From Phaeobacter piscinae (GTDB lineage Bacteria > Pseudomonadota > Alphaproteobacteria > Rhodobacterales > Rhodobacteraceae): a stretch of 64,000 nucleotides of DNA. The stretch covers positions 868,001 to 932,000 of the forward strand of contig NZ_CP010681.1 of assembly GCF_002407245.1 (NCBI RefSeq), written 5' to 3'. Each line of letters begins with the position of its first letter. Positions within the stretch are counted from its first letter, which is position 1. Below, piece by piece: positions 17,049 to 28,542 of the stretch. The notes beneath the pieces were generated by a model that saw nothing but the letters and a program-made list of their open reading frames with translations, did no database searches and was not told the origin of the DNA. The translations under genes were made by a program, and so were the position numbers.

Positions 17049-17363
17049 TCAGTTGTCGGCAGGCTGGATCTTCAAACGCTGCTCGACTGCGCCGCTCAGG
17101 TTGTTCAGGATCAGGATTTCATCCTCATCTGTCACCACCGCAATCCAGCCGTCGCCGAAGGTCACGGCGCGGGCACTGACGCCAGTCGGCAGGGAGACAG
17201 TTTCCGGCAGGTTTGGACCGGATGCAGACAAACGGATGACAAGCAGGGTCAGAACCACTAAGAACCCGCAAATCATGATCACCGTCAATGTGGTCACCAT
17301 CCGCCGCAGGAACACCAGCTGGGGCGGTTCACTTTGATTATCTGTTTCAGAAGGATGTGTCAT
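17049..17363 (-). CDS. Single-pass membrane protein of unknown function (DUF6476-like)
   Basis: A 104-residue protein with a polar N-terminus, one membrane helix (about 22-46, MVTTLTVIMICGFLVVLTLL) and a C-terminal domain resembling one beta-propeller blade strand set (ARAVTFGDGWIAVVTDEDEILI). The DUF name is from memory. The start is at 17363 because further upstream codons run into rluD; the start codons of this gene and rluD overlap in the tetranucleotide CATG. Confidence 0.75.
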   Translation of the reverse strand: MTHPSETDNQSEPPQLVFLRRMVTTLTVIMICGFLVVLTLLVIRLSASGPNLPETVSLPTGVSARAVTFGDGWIAVVTDEDEILILNNLSGAVEQRLKIQPADN

Positions 17364-18396
17364 GGCCCGCCGCCGGATCGAGTTTGTCATCGCGGAAAAC
17401 CCGCCTAAACGGCTTGATAAAGCGGTTTCGCGTGATGTGCCAGAGGAAGCCACCCTGTCGCGCACCCGACTGGCCCGCCTGATTGAGGCTGGGCAGGTGC
17501 AGGTGGACGGTGTGGTCGTGACCGACCCCAAGGCCAAGGTGGCGGCAGGTGCGGTTATCGAGATCACCGTGGAGGAGGCCGAAGACAGCCACATAGGCCC
17601 CGAGGACATCCCGCTTGAAGTCATCTATGAAGATGACGACCTGATCGTCGTCAACAAACCCACAGGTATGGTCGTGCATCCGGCGCCCGGCACGCCGTCT
17701 GGCACGCTGGTCAACGCGCTGCTGCATCACTGCGGCGACAATCTCTCCGGCGTGGGCGGTGTCAAACGTCCCGGCATTGTTCATCGCATCGATAAGGAAA
17801 CCAGCGGGTTGTTGGTGGTGGCCAAATCCGACGCCGCCCATCAGGGGTTGGCGGCGCAGTTTGAGAAACACACAGTGGAACGCTACTACCGCGCGATTTG
17901 CTACGGTGTGCCCGACGCCAACGATCCTCGCTTGCGTGGGGTTAAGGGCACCAGTTTCGAGCCGGGCAATATCCTGAAGCTGACCACCCAGTTGGCCCGT
18001 CACAAGACCGACCGGCAGCGGCAGGCGGTTCTGTTTCAGGGCGGCCGTCATGCCATCACCCGCGCGCGCATCGTCAATGCCTTTGGCACACCGCCAGTTG
18101 TCGCATTGATCGAATGTTGGCTGGAAACCGGACGCACCCATCAGATTCGCGTGCATATGGCGCATGCGGGGCATGGGCTGGTTGGGGACCCTGTTTATGG
18201 CGGCAAGCGCAAGCTGGCGGCAAAATCACTACCGGAAGACACCGCCGCTGCCATCCAGGCCTTCCCGCGTCAGGCGCTGCATGCGGCCGTTCTTGGGTTT
18301 GTCCACCCGGTCACAGGCGACGCCATGCGGTTTGAAGCGCCCCTGCCGGAAGATATGGCGCATTTGCTGCAAAAGCTGGGCGCCGCGGGTACATAA
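17362..18396 (+). CDS. 23S rRNA pseudouridine synthase, RluD/RluA family
   Basis: A 344-residue pseudouridine synthase. It has an S4 RNA-binding domain (LSRTRLARLIEAGQVQVDG) and the RluA catalytic core with the active aspartate in HRIDKETSGLLVVAKS, then RTHQIRVHMAHAGHGLVGDPVYG. The length and S4 domain fit RluD (pseudouridines 1911/1915/1917 in helix 69), but RluC-type paralogues are similar. AAGGA precedes the ATG by 6 nt. Divergent from, and overlapping by 2 bp with, the membrane protein gene. Confidence 0.92.
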   Translation: MARRRIEFVIAENPPKRLDKAVSRDVPEEATLSRTRLARLIEAGQVQVDGVVVTDPKAKVAAGAVIEITVEEAEDSHIGPEDIPLEVIYEDDDLIVVNKPTGMVVHPAPGTPSGTLVNALLHHCGDNLSGVGGVKRPGIVHRIDKETSGLLVVAKSDAAHQGLAAQFEKHTVERYYRAICYGVPDANDPRLRGVKGTSFEPGNILKLTTQLARHKTDRQRQAVLFQGGRHAITRARIVNAFGTPPVVALIECWLETGRTHQIRVHMAHAGHGLVGDPVYGGKRKLAAKSLPEDTAAAIQAFPRQALHAAVLGFVHPVTGDAMRFEAPLPEDMAHLLQKLGAAGT

Positions 18397-18616
18397 ATCC
18401 GCCTCTTGCTTGGTAACATACTGAACTGTAGGTATGATTCCCCGCGTCGCCGAATTGGTAGCGCGGCTTTTGGCCTGCAAATTGTTGTGAACTCAATCAC
18501 AGACCGCTTTTCTTCTGATTTCTATAAGAGATAAAATCGGCAACTCTTGAACGGGGCTGTGCGTTAACCCATATGACGAGATGTTAAGTCCTTATACATT
18601 GGGAGGGACACGAAAA

Positions 18617-19513
18617 ATGGCGAATTATGCAAATCTGCCCGCACCAACCCCCGAAGGCGGGTTGAACCGGTACCTTCAGGAAATCCGCAAGTTCCCTTTG
18701 TTGGAGCCGGAAGAAGAATACATGCTGGCCAAGCGCTGGGTGGAAGAGCAAGACAGTGCCTCTGCCCATAAGATGGTGACGTCGCACCTGCGACTGGCTG
18801 CGAAAATTGCCATGGGCTATCGTGGTTACGGTCTGCCACAGGCTGAGGTGATCTCCGAGGCCAATGTCGGCTTGATGCAGGCGGTGAAAAGGTTTGACCC
18901 CGAGAAGGGCTTTCGCCTCGCAACTTACGCGATGTGGTGGATTCGTGCTTCGATCCAAGAATATATCTTGCGCTCATGGTCGCTGGTGAAGCTGGGCACC
19001 ACTTCGGCACAGAAGAAGTTGTTCTTCAATCTGCGCAAGGCCAAAGCCCGTATCGGCGCGCTAGAAGAGGGGGATCTGCACCCTGACAGCGTCAAAAAAA
19101 TTGCCACCGACCTTGGCGTGACCGAAGCTGAGGTGATCTCCATGAACCGGCGTATGTCCGGTGGGGACGCCTCCCTCAATGCCACTGTGGGCAGCGAGGG
19201 CGAGGGCACCATGCAGTGGCAGGATTGGCTGGAAGACGAAGATGCCGATCAGGCCGGTGATTATGAGGCACGCGATGAGCTTGAGGCGCGGCGTGAACTT
19301 CTGGCCAGCGCGCTTGAGGTGTTGAATGACCGCGAGAAGGATATTCTGACCCAGCGCCGTCTGGCCGATCAGGCAAAGACGCTGGAGGACCTTAGCACTC
19401 AATACGGTGTCAGCCGCGAGCGGATCCGCCAGATCGAAGTACGCGCCTTCGAGAAGCTGCAGAAGAAAATGCGCGAACTGGCGTCCGAGAAGGGCATGTT
19501 GTCAGTTCAGTGA
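18617..19513 (+). CDS. rpoH: RNA polymerase sigma-32 factor RpoH
   Basis: Heat-shock/oxidative stress sigma factor, 298 residues. It has sigma-70 region 2 (LAAKIAMGYRGYGLPQAEVISEAN, then FRLATYAMWWIRASIQEYI), the RpoH box QKKLFFNLRKAKA and region 4 ([19 protein letters not shown]). The ATG at 18617 follows GGGAGGG and begins MANYANLPAP, as in RpoH proteins; an upstream ATG in frame lacks a site. Many Rhodobacteraceae carry two RpoH proteins, and I cannot say which this is. A terminator follows. The 220-bp leader shows no ROSE-type element I could recognise. Confidence 0.96.
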   Translation: MANYANLPAPTPEGGLNRYLQEIRKFPLLEPEEEYMLAKRWVEEQDSASAHKMVTSHLRLAAKIAMGYRGYGLPQAEVISEANVGLMQAVKRFDPEKGFRLATYAMWWIRASIQEYILRSWSLVKLGTTSAQKKLFFNLRKAKARIGALEEGDLHPDSVKKIATDLGVTEAEVISMNRRMSGGDASLNATVGSEGEGTMQWQDWLEDEDADQAGDYEARDELEARRELLASALEVLNDREKDILTQRRLADQAKTLEDLSTQYGVSRERIRQIEVRAFEKLQKKMRELASEKGMLSVQ

Positions 19514-19544
19514 TACCAAGTATATCGGCGCTGCAAATTTGATG

Positions 19545-19570
19545 AAACGGCCCCGCCCTGGGGCCGTTTT
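19545..19570 (+). terminator. Terminator of rpoH
   Basis: Perfect stem AAACGGCCCC/GGGGCCGTTT, 5-nt loop, short T run. Confidence 0.92.
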
Positions 19571-19774
19571 CCACCGCTTGGCAGGGGTTGCAGATTCGCA
19601 GATAAACAGGGCCGGGCCTTAACTTTTGCGGGTTTCAAACACCTTAAGAAAACAGATCGAAACTCTACGTAATATCGGTGCAAAACGGGCAATTGAAGAG
19701 GTTGACCTAACGCTTTGTTAGGGGGCAGCGGCATAGGGTCGGGAAATCTAATTCCTTAAAGGATCAAGTGACCG

Positions 19775-21727
19775 ATGCCGTCCATTTTCTATCGTCTTCC
19801 CATCCGTATCTACGCAGTGGTGGCGATGGCGCTCGCACTTTCCGTGCTGTTGACCGTCCTGCTGCTGTCACGCGCTGTCGATAATGCCTATGCAATGCGC
19901 GACCGCGAGCTGCACAACATCATCGACACCTCGATCAGCTTGCTTGCTGATCTTGAAGCCCGGGTGCAGTCGGGCGACCTAACTGCTGATGAGGCGCGCG
20001 CCCAAGGGCGTGAGGTGATTGAAAAAATCCGCTTCGAGACATCCGGATATCTCTTCGCTTTCGACCAGGACTTGATTGTGCGGGCGCACCCGATGGTGCC
20101 GGATTGGGTTGGCACAGATCGGTCCGGCTTCGAGGACGTGAAGGGCATGAAGGTTTTCCAGGAACTTGGCAAGATTGCCGCCAGCGATGGTGCCGGATCT
20201 GTCCGATATTGGTTCCAGAAGCCTGGGCAGACCACGCCGGAACAGAAAATCGGTTATGTGCAGGCGTTTGAACCTTGGGGCTGGATCATCGGCACCGGTT
20301 CCTATGTATCGGATATCCAAGCGGACCTGGCTCAGATGCGGATCGAATCGATGATCACACTCGGGGTGAGCCTTGTTTTGCTGATGATCGCATCGACGGT
20401 TCTTTTGCGCAGTGTTACCGGGCCGATCAACAGGCTGAAAGCGCGGATGGCTTCCATGGCGGAGGGTGAAACCCATGCGGATGTTCCCTACACGCGGGCC
20501 CGCAGCGAAATCGGCGAAATGGCCCGCACGCTGGAGGCCTTCCGCGAGAAACTTGAGCAGCAAGAGGCGATGAAAGGCCATCAACAGGCCCGTGACGCCG
20601 AACGTGCCGATGTCGTTCAGGTTATCTCCAGTCGTCTGGCCACACTCTCAAAAGGAGATCTGACGGTCCGTATCAACGAACATCTGCCCGAAGATTACGC
20701 CCAGCTGCAGCGCGATTTCAACCGCACAGCCGAGACATTGAGCACGACCGTGACCCAGGTGATCGACACCGCCGAGAGCATTCGCAGTGGCGCAAATGAA
20801 ATTAGCCAGGCCTCCGACGATCTGTCGAACCGCACCGAAAGCCAGGCCGCCACGCTGGAGGAAACCGCGGCCGCCCTTGACGAGATGACGGCCAGCGTGA
20901 AATCCGCCGCCGAAGGCGCGCGCAGCGTCGAAGGCATCATGCAAGAGGCCAAGCAGGAAGCCGAAACCAGCGGTGAAGTGGTTCAGAGCGCAGTCTCTGC
21001 CATGACCGAGATCGAGCAATCCTCGACGCATATTTCGCAGATCATCGGGGTGATCGACGATATCGCCTTCCAGACCAACCTTCTGGCGCTCAATGCCGGG
21101 GTGGAAGCGGCGCGCGCCGGTGAGGCTGGCAAAGGCTTTGCGGTGGTTGCCAGCGAGGTGCGCGCCCTGGCGCAGCGCTCTTCGGATGCGGCGATGGAGA
21201 TCAAGACGCTGATCGGTGACAGCACCAAACAGGTGGAGCGCGGCGTGGATCTGGTCGGCAAGACCGGCGATGCACTGCAAAGCATCGTCGAGCGGGTTGG
21301 CCATATCTCGAAACTGGTGTCTGGCATTGCGACCGGTGCCAGCGAGCAGTCCACCGGCCTGCATGAGATCAACACCGGCGTGACCCAGTTGGACCAGGTC
21401 ACCCAGCAGAATGCCGCCATGGTTGAAGAGGCCACTGCCGCCGGGCACATGCTGAATGCGGATGCCAGCAAACTGGCTGAACTGGTCGCGCATTTCCGCG
21501 TGGCAGCGGGCGGGCGGCAGGCAGCGGCGCCGGTTCGCAAATCCGCAGCGGCGCCGGCGCCAGCTCAGATCCAGGTTGCCGCGCAAGATACTCCCCCCGC
21601 CGCCCCCAGTGCCGCCCCCAGTGCCCATGGCGATGATTGGGACATCGAAGCGGTCACACCCAAGCCGGCACCGGCCGCTGCCAGCAGCAGTGGCAATGCC
21701 GCCAAGGACATCTGGCAGGATTTCTGA
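19775..21727 (+). CDS. Methyl-accepting chemotaxis protein with periplasmic Cache domain
   Basis: A 650-residue transmembrane chemoreceptor. The N-terminal helix (about 10-33) leads to a single Cache-type sensor domain (SGYLFAFDQDLIVRAHP, FEPWGWIIGTGSYVSDI), a second helix (about 190-210), HAMP, and the MCP signalling domain whose tip reads IDDIAFQTNLLALNAGVEAA. The C-terminal 85 residues are a proline/alanine-rich linker ending in IWQDF, which resembles the W-x-x-F docking pentapeptide used to recruit CheR/CheB. Ligand unknown; Cache domains of this type often bind small carboxylates. Monocistronic, with a terminator after it. Confidence 0.95.
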   Translation: MPSIFYRLPIRIYAVVAMALALSVLLTVLLLSRAVDNAYAMRDRELHNIIDTSISLLADLEARVQSGDLTADEARAQGREVIEKIRFETSGYLFAFDQDLIVRAHPMVPDWVGTDRSGFEDVKGMKVFQELGKIAASDGAGSVRYWFQKPGQTTPEQKIGYVQAFEPWGWIIGTGSYVSDIQADLAQMRIESMITLGVSLVLLMIASTVLLRSVTGPINRLKARMASMAEGETHADVPYTRARSEIGEMARTLEAFREKLEQQEAMKGHQQARDAERADVVQVISSRLATLSKGDLTVRINEHLPEDYAQLQRDFNRTAETLSTTVTQVIDTAESIRSGANEISQASDDLSNRTESQAATLEETAAALDEMTASVKSAAEGARSVEGIMQEAKQEAETSGEVVQSAVSAMTEIEQSSTHISQIIGVIDDIAFQTNLLALNAGVEAARAGEAGKGFAVVASEVRALAQRSSDAAMEIKTLIGDSTKQVERGVDLVGKTGDALQSIVERVGHISKLVSGIATGASEQSTGLHEINTGVTQLDQVTQQNAAMVEEATAAGHMLNADASKLAELVAHFRVAAGGRQAAAPVRKSAAAPAPAQIQVAAQDTPPAAPSAAPSAHGDDWDIEAVTPKPAPAAASSSGNAAKDIWQDF

Positions 21728-21801
21728 TCCCGCCAAACGCCCCCAGCCCCTAGGCCAAACAAAGTGAGGTCAGCTCAGGCTCGGAATTGGGCCGATTACA
21801 A

Positions 21802-21835
21802 AAACACCGCGCCGGATCAGTCCGGCGCGGTGTTT
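21802..21835 (+). terminator. Terminator between the chemoreceptor and thiD genes
   Basis: Perfect 15-bp stem AAACACCGCGCCGGA/TCCGGCGCGGTGTTT with a 4-nt loop; A and T runs on both sides suggest it could act in both directions. Confidence 0.9.
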
Positions 21836-22006
21836 CCGTGTCGACCGCACTGTTAGATGCGCCCTTGGGCAGCAAGGGGCGCCACCGCCCCCGGAAATAG
21901 CGGTCCGAGGCAAAGACACGCGAAATGCCGTGCAGCCACGGGTCTCTTCAGGCGTCAGCCTAAGGGGGTTCTGGCTGCGATGGCCAGCAGGCCTGAGCGG
22001 GGCGGT

Positions 22007-22786
22007 TCAGGCTGCGACTTCCTTCAGCCATTCATGGACATAATCACCGGCATGGGCGCAGGCCTGATCCAAATTCTGACCGGCCATCAGTTGAACGGCA
22101 ATTGCCGTGGCAAGGGTGCAGCCGGTGCCACGCCTGCCGCGCTGCAGCCGTGGTCTGTCGTAGCGCACATGCGTGTCACCAAAAAAGAGCTGGTCAACCG
22201 ATATGGCCCCGCCTCCGTGTCCGCCTTTGATCAGCACCGCATCGGCGCCCGCCTCCTGCAACTGACGGGCCTGCAATGCGATGCCGGATGCCTCAGGGCT
22301 GTCGGGTTGCCGGTTGCTGGCGGAGGGGGCAAGCTGAGCGGCCTCTTGCAGATTGGGGGTGATGAGAGTGGCGCGCGCAATCAGCGGTTTGACGTCTGCG
22401 ACCTGCATCAACTGGCCGCCGGAACTGCTGCGCAGCACGGGATCCAGCACAACCGGGCATGTTTCGGGCACCGAATGGGCCAGCGCCTTGGCGATGGCTT
22501 TGGCGGCCATTGCGCTGCCGACCATACCGATTTTTACTGCAGAAATCGGCCCGGTCGCGGCGGCTGCGCGTATCTGGCTCTGGATGGTCTCGGGGGGCGT
22601 CGGGCGGATCTCCTCCAGCGCCGTGTCTGTCTGCACTGTGATCGCCGTCACCACCGGCCGCAACGCGGGCGATCGCTGTGCGAATGGAGGCAACAGCTGC
22701 GCCATTGCAGTGGCCGCGGCGATGTCGCGGGTCAATCCCGCACCGCCGCTGCTGTCGGTCCCAGCGATGATCAGAAGCGCGCTCAT
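22007..22786 (-). CDS. thiD: Hydroxymethylpyrimidine (phosphate) kinase ThiD
   Basis: Phosphorylates HMP and HMP-P to HMP-PP in thiamine synthesis. The 259-residue ribokinase-fold protein begins LIIAGTDSSGGAGLTRDI and has AVKIGMVGS, VLDPVL and the anion-hole RGTGCTLATAIA. It is the last gene of the minus-strand thi operon and overlaps the thiF stop. Confidence 0.95.
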   Translation of the reverse strand: MSALLIIAGTDSSGGAGLTRDIAAATAMAQLLPPFAQRSPALRPVVTAITVQTDTALEEIRPTPPETIQSQIRAAAATGPISAVKIGMVGSAMAAKAIAKALAHSVPETCPVVLDPVLRSSSGGQLMQVADVKPLIARATLITPNLQEAAQLAPSASNRQPDSPEASGIALQARQLQEAGADAVLIKGGHGGGAISVDQLFFGDTHVRYDRPRLQRGRRGTGCTLATAIAVQLMAGQNLDQACAHAGDYVHEWLKEVAA

Positions 22787-23751
22787 CCGCGCCGACCCGC
22801 GGCCAGCAGGACAATTTCTCCGACAAACTCCGGGGCAATCTCAGCCGCCATGCGCCAGGCGCGCAGGCCACTGTGACAGGCCAGCACCACGCGGCGATCA
22901 CGGGGCAGATCGCTTGCGCGCAAGGCCTCCGGCAGGATACGGACAGCAGCGCGGACGGCGGGTGTCGGGGCTTCTTGCGCGGAGCGCAACTCAACCACGT
23001 AATCCTCATCGGTGATCGCGTTCCGCCCGATGAAGGGGAAGGGGCGGGATGGCTCCTCTGCAGTGCTGAAATCAAAACCACCCATCTGCAGCCCTGCGAA
23101 GTCCACGCTGAAGAGGCGCCCGCGCGGGGTCGGCTGGTGGTTGAGCAACAGTTTCAGCGCCAACTGTGCCTGCCAGGCGCCAATCACACCGACAACCGGG
23201 CCCATAATACCGGCACTGGCGCAGGTGGCGGCACTGCCGGGCGGGTCAGGGAAGACCGCGCGCAGCGACGGGCCACCGCCGCAGAAGACGCCGATATAGC
23301 CCGATTGTGCCAGTGCCGAAGCAGAGATCAAGTCTCGCCCCAGCCGCTGGCAACAATCTGACAACGTATACGACACCGCGTGGCTGTCGGCGGCATCGAT
23401 CACCAGATCCACCGGTGTCACCGCAGCTGTGACATTGTCGGGGGTGAGATCTCGCGCATGGGGATGCAGGCGCAATTCGGGCGCCATGGCGCGCAGCCTT
23501 TCGCGGGCGGCGTCAACTTTGTAGCGGCCGATATCTGCGGGCATATACAGGGGTTGGCGCGGCAGGTTCGTGGCCTCTACACTGTCGCCATCCATCACCG
23601 TGATTTCACCAAGTCCAGCCCCGGCGAGATATTGCAGGACGGGGCTGCCCAGCCCGCCAGCCCCGACCACCAGAACATGGGCGGCTGCGAGCTTTGCCTG
23701 TCCTTCCGCCCCCACCTCGGGCAGGGCAATCTGGCGGTCAAAGCGGCTCAT
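22783..23751 (-). CDS. thiF: ThiF/MoeB/HesA-type adenylyltransferase with rhodanese-like C-terminus
   Basis: E1-like enzyme expected to adenylate the C-terminal Gly-Gly of ThiS for sulphur loading. The 322-residue product starts MSRFDRQIALPEVG, has the nucleotide loop GAGGLGSP and the arginine finger region NLPRQPLY, and retains a catalytic-type cysteine in ATCASAGIMGP. The two zinc CxxC motifs of E. coli ThiF/MoeB are absent: the usual CYRCLFP position reads LRAVFPDPP. The last 75 residues resemble a rhodanese loop (VVLACHSGLRAWRMA), which could supply the persulphide. Start set at 23751 by its ATGA overlap with the thiE stop. Confidence 0.85.
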   Translation of the reverse strand: MSRFDRQIALPEVGAEGQAKLAAAHVLVVGAGGLGSPVLQYLAGAGLGEITVMDGDSVEATNLPRQPLYMPADIGRYKVDAARERLRAMAPELRLHPHARDLTPDNVTAAVTPVDLVIDAADSHAVSYTLSDCCQRLGRDLISASALAQSGYIGVFCGGGPSLRAVFPDPPGSAATCASAGIMGPVVGVIGAWQAQLALKLLLNHQPTPRGRLFSVDFAGLQMGGFDFSTAEEPSRPFPFIGRNAITDEDYVVELRSAQEAPTPAVRAAVRILPEALRASDLPRDRRVVLACHSGLRAWRMAAEIAPEFVGEIVLLAAGRRG

Positions 23752-24341
23752 GAGGCACAGGCCTTGATCCATTCGCGGGTGCGCGCCTCCGGATCAGGGG
23801 CCTGCTGGATATCGGTGACCACAGCGGCACTGTCTGCGCCCGCAGCAAAGACACCGGGCAGGCGTTCGGGCGTCAGCCCGCCAATGGCGACCAGAGGGGT
23901 GTCGCCCGCCATTTCCTTCCAGCGCCGCAGGCGATCCAAGCCTTGTGGCGCCCATTTCATCTTCTTCAGCAGGGTCTCATACACCGGGCCAAGGGCAATA
24001 TAGTCCGGCTCAAACGCCAAGGCGCGCTCCAGTTCCGCCTCATCATGGGTCGACAGGCCAAATTGCACGCCCTTGCGACGCAGCGCGGCAAAATCGGCGC
24101 TGTCCATGTCTTCCTGCCCGAGATGGACAAATCCGCAATTCAGGTCCAGCGCGACCTGCCAATGGTCATTGACCACCAGCTGTGCGCCATGCACCGCACA
24201 GAAATCCCGCGCCCGCGCGATCTGGCGGCGGATCTCCTGCTCTGGCAGGTCCTTCAACCGCAGCTGCACCAGCCGGACCCCATGCGGCACCAGCAGTTCC
24301 AGTTGGCTGACATGGCCAACGATCAGGTAAAAACGCTCCAT
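23748..24341 (-). CDS. thiE: Thiamine phosphate synthase ThiE-like
   Basis: Joins HMP-PP and thiazole phosphate. The 197-residue TIM-barrel protein contains VRLVQLRLKD, LVVNDHWQVAL, FVHLGQEDM, YIALGPVYET and VAIGGLTPERLPGVFAAGADSAAVVTDI, the order of motifs in ThiE. The ATG at 24341 has GGAGA upstream; a TTG four codons earlier sits on that ribosome-binding site. Confidence 0.92.
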   Translation of the reverse strand: MERFYLIVGHVSQLELLVPHGVRLVQLRLKDLPEQEIRRQIARARDFCAVHGAQLVVNDHWQVALDLNCGFVHLGQEDMDSADFAALRRKGVQFGLSTHDEAELERALAFEPDYIALGPVYETLLKKMKWAPQGLDRLRRWKEMAGDTPLVAIGGLTPERLPGVFAAGADSAAVVTDIQQAPDPEARTREWIKACAS

Positions 24342-24364
24342 TGTCGTCTCCAAATTGAGGGGGC

Positions 24365-25132
24365 TCAGCTCAGCGCGGCGAGGCCAAGAACAGGGGTGGA
24401 GGGCACGGCCATATCGCGGCGTTCCATCGGGTCAGCCAGATACCCTTCACGGCCGGCCTCAATCGCGAGTGCGATGGCACCGGCCATGCCGGCAGGGTCT
24501 CCGGCCTTTGCCACTGCGGTATTCAGCAGCACCGCATCCATTCCCAGCTCCATTGCCTGGGTGGCATCCGAAGGGCGACCGATGCCCGCATCGACGATCA
24601 ACGGCACGTCGGGAAAATGCGCCCGCATTGCGCGCAGCGCATCGGGGTTGCGCAGGCCCTGACCGGATCCAATCGGCGCGCCCCAAGGCATCAACACCTC
24701 GCAGCCTGCCTCCAGCAGTTTTTCTCCCACCACCAGATCATCGGTCGTGTAGGGAAACACCTGAAACCCGTCATCAGACAGCACGCGCGCGGCCTCCACC
24801 AGCGCAAACACATCGGGCTGCAGCGTGTCGGAATGACCGATCACCTCCAGTTTGATCCACGGGGTGTCAAACAGCTCGCGCGCCATATGGGCGGTGGTCA
24901 CGGCCTCCTGCACAGAATGGCACCCGGCTGTGTTGGGTAGGATGCGACAGTTCAATGTCCGCAACTGATCCCAAAACCCGGCGCCGGTGCCCTCCGCCGT
25001 TTCCCGCCGCAGCGACACCGTGATGATCTCGCTGGCGCTGCTTTTGATTGCCGCGTTCAGAACGCAGGGTGAGGGGTATTGCGCGGTCCCCAGCAACAGG
25101 CGTGAAGTGATGTCCTGACCATAGAGTTGCAT
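24365..25132 (-). CDS. thiG: Thiazole synthase ThiG
   Basis: Builds the thiazole phosphate ring from DXP, dehydroglycine and ThiS thiocarboxylate. The 255-residue barrel protein shows [34 protein letters not shown] IKLEVIGH with the imine lysine, [15 protein letters not shown], and [17 protein letters not shown]. Lies 3 bp after thiS, consistent with coupling to the sulphur carrier. Confidence 0.97.
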   Translation of the reverse strand: MQLYGQDITSRLLLGTAQYPSPCVLNAAIKSSASEIITVSLRRETAEGTGAGFWDQLRTLNCRILPNTAGCHSVQEAVTTAHMARELFDTPWIKLEVIGHSDTLQPDVFALVEAARVLSDDGFQVFPYTTDDLVVGEKLLEAGCEVLMPWGAPIGSGQGLRNPDALRAMRAHFPDVPLIVDAGIGRPSDATQAMELGMDAVLLNTAVAKAGDPAGMAGAIALAIEAGREGYLADPMERRDMAVPSTPVLGLAALS

Positions 25133-25301
25133 GGTTCAGCCCCCTTGCATCGGCGTGAGGATCTCCAGCCGATCCCCCTCCGCCAGTTGAGTTTTGGGGC
25201 GGGCAGCGCGGGCCACGAAGTGTCCGTTGACGGCGGTTGCAACTGCGGACTGGGCATAGCCGAGCTGGTGCAGCGCCTCGTCGAGAGTGCCGGCGCGGAC
25301 C

Positions 25302-28099
<2,798 letters not shown>

Positions 28100-28216
28100 C
28101 TAGACTTGGAAAAGACACCAGATGAGGTTTGGCTCGGGAAACAGAGGGCGTAGGACCCCCTTGTTCAGTCATCGCAAGACGTCCGGGAGTGTACAAGTCC
28201 CGTAGCCATGCGCGCC

Positions 28217-28330
28217 TAGCTTCCTACGCCAGTATCAACTGGGTCAGGTTCAAAGGGTCGCGCCGCCGGTTCGGGAATGCCCCGCACCTAAACGCCTCTC
28301 AGTCCCCTTGGCGGGACTCCCCTGCGTGCT
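28217..28330 (-). promoter_or_regulatory. TPP riboswitch (THI element) upstream of thiC
   Basis: On the minus strand the conserved blocks occur in order: GGGGAGTC, CTGAGAGG, ACCCTTTGAACCTGACC and ATACTGGCGTAGGAAGC. These are the pyrimidine-sensor and pyrophosphate-sensor helices of the TPP riboswitch. It lies about 135 nt before the thiC start and would repress the whole operon when TPP is abundant. Confidence 0.97.
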
Positions 28331-28372
28331 TTAGGGGTAGGGGAGACAGGGTCTCTCCGTCAATATGTTATT

Positions 28373-28382
28373 TTATAGATTA
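28373..28382. promoter_or_regulatory. Second, weaker BioR-like site
   Basis: TTATAGATTA matches the BioR operator TTATAGATAA at 9 of 10 positions. It lies in the thiC-bioB intergenic, 98 bp upstream of the exact BioR site. Confidence 0.4.
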
Positions 28383-28480
28383 TTTTTAACGTTTTATTTT
28401 AGGATGTTGTGACGGTTTTGGTTGGAGATTAGAGCGAATTCGCCGCAGTGCAGCTTTGCACTTGATCGCTGCACGTCAAG

Positions 28481-28490
28481 TTATCTATAA
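28481..28490. promoter_or_regulatory. BioR operator upstream of bioB
   Basis: TTATCTATAA fits the palindromic consensus TTATMKATAA of BioR, the GntR-family biotin repressor of alphaproteobacteria. It lies 52 bp before the bioB start. The bioR gene is not in the window. Confidence 0.85.
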
Positions 28491-28542
28491 AACACCAACG
28501 CCATCCGCGTATGGCCATCTGGTAGAGAGAACAGGAGACAGC

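Noticed and set aside
18441..18485. tRNA-like stretch (CCGAATTGGTAGCGCGG ... CCTGCAAA) upstream of rpoH
   Set aside because: It has a D-arm-like and an anticodon-like part, but no T arm or matching acceptor follows. At most a tRNA remnant.
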